Shown piece after piece: positions 58,315 through 64,000 of a stretch of DNA of 64,000 nucleotides. Below the pieces are notes generated by a model. That model made no database searches, had not been told where the DNA came from, and saw only the letters and a list, made by a program, of their open reading frames with translations. The DNA comes from JANQHS01 sp965227315. Its GTDB lineage: Bacteria; Bacteroidota; Bacteroidia; Cytophagales; CCMP332. Where the stretch lies: assembly GCA_965227315.1 (NCBI GenBank), contig OZ245737.1, positions 2,542,001 to 2,606,000 of the forward strand, read 5' to 3'. How positions within the stretch are numbered: the stretch's first letter is position 1; each line of letters opens with the position of its first letter. The position numbers were made by a program, and so were the translations under genes.

Positions 58315-59457
58315 TTGGAACCGGGCCATTTTTTCTTCGTGATTTTTCTCGTGGTAGCAATGCTGAATACCATTTGGTGGTTTCTTCTGGGGATCAGCAT
58401 CATCATGCATAAACAGGATGGCGATGAAGAGGATTCTGAAGAACCCTGTACGCTGATCATCGTGTTCAGAAATGAGCTGAAAAACCTTGAGGAACTTCTT
58501 CCCAGCTTGGAAGAACAGCAGTTCAGGGGTGATGCCCAATTGCTGCTTGTGGATGATCGCTCAACTGACGGAAGTGCCGGGTTTGTTCGTGGCTTTTCCT
58601 TCAAGAACTTTGTTGATAACCAATTGATCAGCATTACAGAGGTTCCGGTTGATATTTCTCCGAAAAAATTCGGACTTCAGAAGGCAATTGAAATTGCCCA
58701 ATTTGAAAACCTTGTTTTCACCGATGCTGATTGCCTTCCAATCTCCGAGCGATGGATACAGGAACTAAAAAATGGTCTTTCACGCTCAGCGATTTTCATC
58801 GGTTTGGGCGAATATCAGAAGGAGCCCGGGTTTCTTAATCGCCTGATTCAATATGATACTTTTCTGACTGCTTTTCAGTTTTCAGGCTGGGCACTTATGG
58901 GATCTCCTTACATGGCACTTGGTCGAAATTGGGGATATAAGAAATGGCTTTTTGAAGAGAAAAATGGATTTGAAGAGATCGCAGAAAAGCTTGGGGGTGA
59001 TGATGACCTGCTTTTTCAAAGAATTTCAAAGAACAATGAAATTGAGATCTCTTTTAGCCGGGATTCCAGAACCATTTCCAAACCGGAAACCAAGTTCTTC
59101 GATTGGTTCCGTCAGAAACAAAGGCATCTTTCGGTGGCGCCTTCATACTCTGCACGTGCCAAGATGCTGACGATCAGCTCCGTATTCAACCCGATTTTTA
59201 TTTTCCTAATGATCGGTTTCCTAATAGTCGACCGGGAGTATTTATTGTTAACCTGGTCGATGATCTTGTTCCGGTATGTCATGGTTTACTGGATGAGCAT
59301 TGGAACAGGAAAAAAGTTGGGTTACAAATCAGGATTATTTGTACTGCCCCTGACCGAACTGGTTTATTGGTTATACCAGCTATCCGCTTTTTTTGCTTCT
59401 TTGTTCAACAAGAATCCTGAATGGAAAAAGGAAGAGAATTTTCAAGCAAGGCGTTAG
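58315..59457 (+). CDS. Family-2 glycosyltransferase, membrane type
   Basis: A GT-A fold glycosyltransferase of 380 residues from TTG 58315. An N-terminal helix (~4-27, FFFVIFLVVAMLNTIWWFLLGISI) precedes the catalytic domain with CTLIIVFRNELKNL, LLVDDRSTDGS, the metal-binding FTDADCLP, GGDDDLLFQRISK and RQKQRHLSVAP (QxxRW-like). Two or three C-terminal helices follow. The product is unknown, probably a surface glycan. Frames open further upstream to 58231 but would overlap tgt and read through the promoter. It overlaps the sigma factor gene by 37 bases. Confidence 0.83.
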   Translation: MEPGHFFFVIFLVVAMLNTIWWFLLGISIIMHKQDGDEEDSEEPCTLIIVFRNELKNLEELLPSLEEQQFRGDAQLLLVDDRSTDGSAGFVRGFSFKNFVDNQLISITEVPVDISPKKFGLQKAIEIAQFENLVFTDADCLPISERWIQELKNGLSRSAIFIGLGEYQKEPGFLNRLIQYDTFLTAFQFSGWALMGSPYMALGRNWGYKKWLFEEKNGFEEIAEKLGGDDDLLFQRISKNNEIEISFSRDSRTISKPETKFFDWFRQKQRHLSVAPSYSARAKMLTISSVFNPIFIFLMIGFLIVDREYLLLTWSMILFRYVMVYWMSIGTGKKLGYKSGLFVLPLTELVYWLYQLSAFFASLFNKNPEWKKEENFQARR

Positions 59458-60026
59458 AGGACTTTACCCTGGTGGAAAGTGCAAAACAGGGAGACGAAAA
59501 GGCCTTTGCGGAACTTCTTGACCGATATCATAAGTCGGTATACCACATGATACTCAAGATGGTCAGAAATGTAGATGATGCCGAAGATCTCACCATAGAA
59601 GCATTCGGGAAAGCCTTTAAGAACATCACTAAGTTTAAACCCGACTTCTCATTCAGCACCTGGTTATTCAGGATCGCTACCAATAACAGCATCGATTTTA
59701 TTCGGAAAAAGAAATTGGAGACCCTGAGCATTCATTCTCAATTCAAGAGCTCTGATGGAGGGGAGATCGAACTGGATATCAAGGATAAAAACCTTGACCC
59801 TCAAGAGGAAGCGATCAAAGGACAAAAGATCGAGTACATTCAGAAGGTAGTCACCAAACTTCCGCCTAAATACCAGCACTTGGTACGACTCAGATACTTC
59901 AAGGAGTTTTCCTATGAAGAGATCGCCAAGGAGATGGAATCCCCGTTGGGTACGGTGAAAGCACAGCTGCACCGGGCCAGGGAATTGTTGTTTGAATTGA
60001 TCAAGGACAAAAAACATTCGATCTGA
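59421..60026 (+). CDS. ECF-type RNA polymerase sigma factor
   Basis: A 201-residue sigma-70-family (group 4) factor. Sigma2 is at ~18-85: AFAELLDRYHKSVYHMILKMVRNVDDAEDLTIEAFGKAF, FSFSTWLFRIATNNSIDFIRK. Sigma4 is at ~140-195: LPPKYQHLVRLRYFKEFSYEEIAKEMESPLGTVKAQLHRAR. A 30-residue acidic linker joins them. No anti-sigma gene adjoins it, so activity may be controlled by expression or stability. It begins inside the end of the glycosyltransferase gene (37-base overlap) and is followed without a gap by rsmG, so its synthesis is tied to that operon. Confidence 0.9.
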   Translation: MEKGREFSSKALEDFTLVESAKQGDEKAFAELLDRYHKSVYHMILKMVRNVDDAEDLTIEAFGKAFKNITKFKPDFSFSTWLFRIATNNSIDFIRKKKLETLSIHSQFKSSDGGEIELDIKDKNLDPQEEAIKGQKIEYIQKVVTKLPPKYQHLVRLRYFKEFSYEEIAKEMESPLGTVKAQLHRARELLFELIKDKKHSI

Positions 60027-60647
60027 TTGTCGGGGGTTCTAAAGAAGTACTTTCCTGAGATCAGCGGAGTTCAGGAGGATCAATTCGCTTTACACCAGGA
60101 AGAGTTTTCCAAGTGGAACGAGCTGATCAATTGTGTTTCCAGAAAGGACATCCCTTTCCTTGAGGAGCGACATGTTTTGCATTCCCTGACCATACATCGA
60201 TATATTCGGTTTCCAAAAGGTTCAAGGATCCTTGATATAGGTACGGGTGGTGGTTTTCCTGGTATTCCTTTGGCCATCACGAACCCGGATTGCCAATTCC
60301 TGCTGGTCGATTCTATTGGCAAGAAAATTAGGGTAGTCAATGACCTGATCGAAAAATTGAAATTAACCAACGTCATGGCTAAACCTATCAGATTGGAGGA
60401 CGTACAAGGAACATATGACTTCATTGTATCCCGGGCGGTTGCAAGGACAGGCAAGCTTCTGGGCTGGATTATGAACAATAGCGATCTGATATTAAATCCC
60501 GGTGCAAGAATGATTCTCCTTAAAGGAGGAGACCTGACTGAGGAGCTTCGGGAAGCCGGGAAAAAATATAGGCTCATTTCACTGGAGGATCTGATCAATA
60601 TTGATTTTTTTGCAGGAAAATACATCGTGGATCTAAAGCTGAATTGA
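60027..60647 (+). CDS. rsmG: 16S rRNA (guanine527-N7)-methyltransferase
   Basis: RsmG (GidB) methylates G527 of 16S rRNA using S-adenosylmethionine. The 206-residue Rossmann-fold protein has KWNELINCVSRKD, ERHVLHSL, the SAM-binding motif ILDIGTGGGFPGIPLAI near residue 72, LLVDSIGKKIRVVNDL and IVSRAVARTGKLLGW. Length is normal. The start is TTG directly after the sigma-factor stop. The stop overlaps the ATG of the epimerase (TGATG). Confidence 0.94.
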   Translation: MSGVLKKYFPEISGVQEDQFALHQEEFSKWNELINCVSRKDIPFLEERHVLHSLTIHRYIRFPKGSRILDIGTGGGFPGIPLAITNPDCQFLLVDSIGKKIRVVNDLIEKLKLTNVMAKPIRLEDVQGTYDFIVSRAVARTGKLLGWIMNNSDLILNPGARMILLKGGDLTEELREAGKKYRLISLEDLINIDFFAGKYIVDLKLN

Positions 60648-61615
60648 TGAGAGTATTGGTGACAGGTGCGGCAGGGTTTATTGGCTCACACTTATGTGAA
60701 CGACTTCTCCAACTTGGAGAAAACCAGGTGATCGGGCTTGACAACTTTGATCCCTTTTATTCAAGAACCCAAAAGGAAGATAATCTGGTGTTCTTGAAAG
60801 AGAATCCCAATTTCAGTTTGATTGAAGCATCCCTGGACCAGATCAATGACCTTGAGGAACTTCAATCCGAGAAGCCGGATCTCGTGATCCATTTGGCGGC
60901 TAAAGCCGGTGTGCTTCCATCGATCAAGGATCCAAACGGTTATATCCATACCAATATCAACGGCACCCTATCCCTCCTTGATTGGATGAAAGAAAAGGGA
61001 ATAGGCAACCTGATTTTTGGATCTTCTTCTTCGATCTATGGGAATTATCCTGTGACTCCTTTTCGCGAGGATATGAAGGTTTCCCAGCCCATTTCTCCTT
61101 ACGCCCTCACCAAGGCCAGCGGAGAAATGATGACCTATAATTATTACCACCTCTATGATATCAACTGTATCAACCTGAGGTTTTTTACCGTAATCGGTCC
61201 AAGACAGCGACCTGATCTTGCGATCCATAAATTCTTTAACCTGATTCAAAAGGGTGAGCCGATCAAGCTGTACGGCGATGGAAGTTCCGCCCGTGATTAT
61301 ACCTATGTCGATGACATAGTTTCAGGGGTGATGGCATCCATCGATCTTTTGACAAGCTCTGCCAGCATTTATGAGGTCATCAATCTTGGAAACCACAAAC
61401 CCGTGACCCTTGGAGAGATGGTTGAGGTAATTGAAAGCATATCCGATGTTCCTGTGAAAAAGGATCATGTCCCTTTCCAACCCGGAGATGTGGATGTGAC
61501 CTATGCAGATATCGCCAAGGCGAGAACCCTTCTGGGTTACGAACCCTCTACTTCTTTTGAGGATGGGGTAAAGGCCTTTTATGAGTGGTTCAAGGAGTCG
61601 AGACTGGTAAGCTAG
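60647..61615 (+). CDS. NAD-dependent sugar epimerase/dehydratase
   Basis: A 322-residue extended SDR of the UDP-glucuronate/UDP-glucose 4-epimerase type. The NAD-binding motif is VTGAAGFIGSHLCERLL at the N-terminus. Catalytic residues are in GSSSSIYGNYP (Ser), and SPYALTKASGE with Tyr-x3-Lys (~149-153). Substrate-binding RFFTVIGPRQRPDLAI and LYGDGSSARDYTYVDDIV follow. The DNFDPFYSRTQKEDNL segment resembles UDP-glucuronate 4-epimerases (CapI/LspL type), which is the likeliest substrate, though not certain. ATG 60647 is preferred to TTG 60644. Its stop overlaps the convergent VIT1-like gene by four bases. Confidence 0.88.
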   Translation: MRVLVTGAAGFIGSHLCERLLQLGENQVIGLDNFDPFYSRTQKEDNLVFLKENPNFSLIEASLDQINDLEELQSEKPDLVIHLAAKAGVLPSIKDPNGYIHTNINGTLSLLDWMKEKGIGNLIFGSSSSIYGNYPVTPFREDMKVSQPISPYALTKASGEMMTYNYYHLYDINCINLRFFTVIGPRQRPDLAIHKFFNLIQKGEPIKLYGDGSSARDYTYVDDIVSGVMASIDLLTSSASIYEVINLGNHKPVTLGEMVEVIESISDVPVKKDHVPFQPGDVDVTYADIAKARTLLGYEPSTSFEDGVKAFYEWFKESRLVS

Positions 61616-62343
61616 CCCAGCACCACCTTTTCTAAAATATTCCCTACAAAATAGGCAATGGTTGCCGCCAAACCACCAAGCAACAAGGTTTCCAGCAATC
61701 CTCGGATGGGATTGGTGTTGTTGACAAAGGCTTTCAAAATTCCGATCCCGATAAAAGCGAGGCCAGTCAGGATTGAGGAGGTGAGGAATAGGTTGATATC
61801 CAGTGGTGAAACAAAATCTATGAGATAAACCAGCAGGGGAATAGCACCGACGAGTATAAAGGAAATAAATGTAACCAGGCCCATGGAAAAGGGCGTTTTA
61901 TCTGTTTTGATCATCTCCAATTCTTCCTTCATCATGGTGTCGATCCATACCTCTCTGTTGCTCGTGATTTTCTCCACGACCTTTTCCAGAAGTTCACCCT
62001 CAAATCCTTTGGCTTCATAGATCTCCCGGATCTCCTGAACTTCCTTCTCTCGAAGGTTGTCGATCTCCCAATTTTCAATGTTTACGTGCTTCTCAAAATT
62101 GTCGTTATCAGACTTTGCACTGAGATAAGCTCCCACCGACATCGCAAAGCCATCGGCCAAAAGGTTTGCCAGCCCAAGAATGATGATCACGGAGCTGTCA
62201 AGATTGGCTCCAAAGGCTCCTGATACCACCGCAAAGGTGGTCACGCTGCCATCGATACCTCCATAAACGAATTCGCCCAGGTAGGACTGGAATCTTGCCG
62301 TCAAGCTGGAGGAGTTGTGAATTTGGCCTTCTGAATCCGACAT
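61612..62343 (-). CDS. VIT1/CCC1-family iron/manganese transporter
   Basis: A 243-residue membrane protein of the vacuolar-iron-transporter family. Typical features are LGEFVYGGIDGSVTTFAVVSGAFGA in helix 1, IILGLANLLADGFAMSVGAYLSAKS in helix 2 with acidic and Met residues that bind metal, and a cytoplasmic acidic insert at ~85-145 (EKEVQEIREIYEAKGFEGELLEKVVEKITSNREVWIDTMMKEELEM) that corresponds to the metal-binding domain. Three more helices complete the five-helix topology. In bacteria such proteins export Fe2+ or Mn2+ from the cytosol, so it probably lowers toxic metal. Confidence 0.9.
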   Translation of the reverse strand: MSDSEGQIHNSSSLTARFQSYLGEFVYGGIDGSVTTFAVVSGAFGANLDSSVIIILGLANLLADGFAMSVGAYLSAKSDNDNFEKHVNIENWEIDNLREKEVQEIREIYEAKGFEGELLEKVVEKITSNREVWIDTMMKEELEMIKTDKTPFSMGLVTFISFILVGAIPLLVYLIDFVSPLDINLFLTSSILTGLAFIGIGILKAFVNNTNPIRGLLETLLLGGLAATIAYFVGNILEKVVLG

Positions 62344-62422
62344 ATTCGACGCCTAAATTAAATTTTTTATTCCGCTGAATAATCTGGCAAATTTTACTCT
62401 CTTTCGCAGAAAATTTGATCGG

Positions 62423-63334
62423 GTGGCACTCATTTCCATACAAGGCGTATCTAAAAACTATGGAGAAACCCTTGCCTTAAAGGATTTTTCCCTGGATATC
62501 CCTGCCGGAGGGATCATGGGATTGCTGGGCCCCAACGGAGCGGGAAAATCAACACTGATCAGAATTCTTACCCAGATCATTGATCGGGATGGCGGAGAGA
62601 TCCTTTTCGACGGAGTTCCGCTGACCCAAAGACATAGCGCCGAATTTGGCTATTTGCCTGAAGAAAGAGGGCTTTATAAAAAAATGAAGGTTGGGGAGGA
62701 GTTGATCTACCTCTCCAGGCTAAAGGGGCTCTCCAAAAGTGATGCAAGCGAAAAGGCCAAGTCATGGGTTCGTAAAATGGGCCTTGGGGAATGGTGGGGT
62801 CATAAGGTGATCGATCTTTCCAAAGGTATGCAGCAAAAGATCCAGTTCATTGCTACAGTGATGCACGAGCCGCGCATGCTGATCCTTGATGAACCTTTTT
62901 CCGGTTTTGACCCGCTGAATGCCGGCCTTGTAAGAGACCTGATCCTGGAATTAAGGGACCGGGGTGTAACCATATTGCTGAGTACGCACAGGATGGAGTC
63001 CGTAGAAGAATTATGTGATCGCATCGTACTGATCAATAAGGCTCATAAAGTCCTTGAGGGAGAGAAAAAGGACCTGAAAGAGAAGCATAAGAAAAACAGG
63101 TTCCGGATCCAGGTCAAAGGAAGCCTTTCCTCGGAAGCCTCCAAAATGGTGGTTCGGCAAACAGAGACAGAGAATGGTGTTAGTGAATATCTGATCCAAC
63201 CGGAAGGCGATGTGTCGGTATCGGAATTGCTTTCCGGGCTTGCTGCGTCCAATGAGCTTATTGGATTCCATGAGGTTTTGCCGACGATCGATGAAATTTT
63301 TAAGCATGTAGTCAAGGAGGGGAGCCATGAATAA
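62423..63334 (+). CDS. ABC exporter ATP-binding protein (NatA-like)
   Basis: A 303-residue ABC ATPase with a C-terminal DUF4162-like extension. Walker A GLLGPNGAGKSTLIRIL near residue 33, Q-loop region FGYLPEERGLYKKMKV, signature DLSKGMQQKIQFIATVMHEP (LSKGM variant of LSGGQ), Walker B LILDEPFSGFDPL, and switch His in LLSTHRMESVEE. The EERGLYKKM segment and C-terminal half after ~215 are characteristic of NatA/YhaQ-type transporters of the ABC-2 exporter class. GTG start. Its last 8 bases overlap the permease gene, which completes the transporter. Confidence 0.9.
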   Translation: MALISIQGVSKNYGETLALKDFSLDIPAGGIMGLLGPNGAGKSTLIRILTQIIDRDGGEILFDGVPLTQRHSAEFGYLPEERGLYKKMKVGEELIYLSRLKGLSKSDASEKAKSWVRKMGLGEWWGHKVIDLSKGMQQKIQFIATVMHEPRMLILDEPFSGFDPLNAGLVRDLILELRDRGVTILLSTHRMESVEELCDRIVLINKAHKVLEGEKKDLKEKHKKNRFRIQVKGSLSSEASKMVVRQTETENGVSEYLIQPEGDVSVSELLSGLAASNELIGFHEVLPTIDEIFKHVVKEGSHE

Positions 63335-64000
63335 TATCATGTTGGTGACATCCAGGGAGTATCTGACCCGTGTTCGTAAGAGAACTTTCGTGGTGATGAC
63401 AATTCTGACTCCCGTGCTGATGATCGGACTGATCGCCGGCACCTTTTGGTTCTCAACTCAGAAGGGCGAGAAAAAGGTTATCCTTGTTAAGGAGGAAGGG
63501 AACCGGCTTAGCAGATACTTCAAGGATTCTGAGAACCTCAACTACCATTTCGGACAAAACACGGAGCCGGAGACTACCGGGGAATTCTATGGCATACTGT
63601 TGATCCCGGAATTTGACCTGCATGATCCCAGGGGTTTTGAATTCTCTTCTGAGCAAAATCCTTCCCTGGATCTGGTGAAAGAGCTGGAGCGGCAGATCGA
63701 GGGTGGGATCAAGGATCTGAGATTGAAAGAATCCGGTCTGACCAGAGGGTTTCTGGACAGCCTCGAAGCCAATATTCAACTTCGAACCTTCAATATATCT
63801 GGGAACAAGGAAAAGGAGAGCCATGCAGGAGTGTCTTTTGGGATCGGCTATATGGCCGCCTTTCTGATCTATCTGTTCATTTTCATCTATAGCGCACAGG
63901 TCATGCGAGGGATTATCGAAGAAAAAACCAGCAGGGTGGTTGAGGTTATTATTTCTTCGGTGAAGCCCTTTGATCTGATGATGGGAAAAGTTCTGGGTAT
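63327..64000 (+). CDS. ABC-2 type permease (NatB/YhaP-like), 5' part
   Basis: The first 224 residues of a permease that runs off the window. ATG 63327 overlaps the ATPase stop (ATGAATAA). An N-terminal helix (~24-43, FVVMTILTPVLMIGLIAGTFWF) follows MLVTSREYLTRVRKRT, typical of the NatB family (pattern TxxEYxxRVRxKxF). A large extracytoplasmic domain of about 140 residues follows (~45-165). A second helix begins near 170 (FGIGYMAAFLIYLFIFIYSAQVMRGIIEEKTSRVVEVIISSVKPFDLMMGK), the hallmark of this class. The NatAB group exports Na+ in Bacillus; substrate here unknown. Confidence 0.85.
   Translation, partial: MNNIMLVTSREYLTRVRKRTFVVMTILTPVLMIGLIAGTFWFSTQKGEKKVILVKEEGNRLSRYFKDSENLNYHFGQNTEPETTGEFYGILLIPEFDLHDPRGFEFSSEQNPSLDLVKELERQIEGGIKDLRLKESGLTRGFLDSLEANIQLRTFNISGNKEKESHAGVSFGIGYMAAFLIYLFIFIYSAQVMRGIIEEKTSRVVEVIISSVKPFDLMMGKVLG

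Noticed and set aside
58119..58634. 171-residue minus-strand frame over the tgt and glycosyltransferase starts
   Set aside because: Serine/proline-rich low-complexity product with no family resemblance; it overlaps two genuine genes and their promoters.
60080..60625. 181-residue minus-strand frame within rsmG
   Set aside because: Complete antisense shadow of a well-identified methyltransferase.
1..64000. CRISPR array, tRNA/rRNA, insertion sequence or prophage
   Set aside because: No direct-repeat arrays, cloverleaf-like genes, transposase or integrase motifs were seen; gaps are short and all genes look chromosomal.

Overview
This 64 kb window is a gene-dense, contiguous piece of a Bacteroidota chromosome, probably a free-living, possibly gliding member of the Flavobacteriales/Cytophagales grade; the order cannot be fixed from this sequence alone. 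The phylum assignment rests on a GldJ-type gliding lipoprotein, a type IX secretion (T9SS) cargo with a C-terminal sorting domain, a PorD-type T9SS accessory protein, a fused MurF-alanine racemase, BshA, the Bacteroidota form of RpoZ, a bacterial kynurenine pathway, and TAnnTTTG promoter boxes instead of conventional -35/-10 boxes. Many starts are GTG or TTG, and overlapping stop/start junctions are common. I see no tRNA, rRNA, CRISPR array, insertion sequence, prophage or integrase.

Layout. 1-4.5 kb (+): the 3' end of gldJ, anmK, an amino-acid dehydrogenase and an NhaD-like antiporter. 4.5-9 kb: an SDR-fold protein divergent from a coupled operon nbaC-ogt-kynU-kmo, which carries kynurenine and 3-hydroxykynurenine to aminocarboxymuconate semialdehyde and has an O6-alkylguanine repair gene embedded in it. 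9-13.8 kb (+): a TIGR01777 nucleotide-sugar-epimerase-like protein, a lytic transglycosylase and uvrA. 14-19.8 kb (-): SGNH hydrolase, TonB, threonine aldolase, an unknown secreted coiled-coil protein and murF-alr. 19.8-22.1 kb: recX, a D-cysteine desulfhydrase-type PLP enzyme and rluD.

22.1-35.25 kb (-): a 13 kb co-directional run of mostly envelope and housekeeping genes. In transcription order these are a small membrane protein, mutL, two rhomboid proteases, enoyl-CoA hydratase, dut, a sugar nucleotidyltransferase, a TPR protein, a DUF4292 lipoprotein, an EnvC-like activator, tatA, gatA, a LysM lytic transglycosylase and a small cytochrome-b5-like protein. 35.3-40 kb (+): a GH3-like/beta-lactamase fusion, bshA and a fatty-acid-hydroxylase-like gene. 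40-43 kb: a large soluble hybrid histidine kinase. 43.1-44.5 kb: ispE and a sugar-phosphate transferase. 44.5-50.3 kb (-): the operon bamD-rpoZ-coaBC-porD-recN-fabI behind a near-consensus promoter.

50.4-55.2 kb is the most unusual block: a T9SS cargo gene divergent from a TlpA-type thioredoxin, a DUF6029 beta-barrel and two tandem Omp28-type lipoproteins. All five encoded proteins carry paired cysteines, suggesting a cell-surface thiol/disulfide module. 55.1-64 kb: an EamA transporter, LptG-type permease and tgt (-), then a glycosyltransferase, sigma factor, rsmG and epimerase (+), a VIT1-type transporter (-) and a NatAB-type ABC exporter that runs off the window.

Points of special interest are: an apparent ATT start codon that restores a perfect signal peptide; recurrent TATTTTTG boxes a few bases from start codons, implying near-leaderless mRNAs; several pseudoenzyme-like domains (GH3, LytM, SDR, MutL endonuclease); and the candidate redox module.
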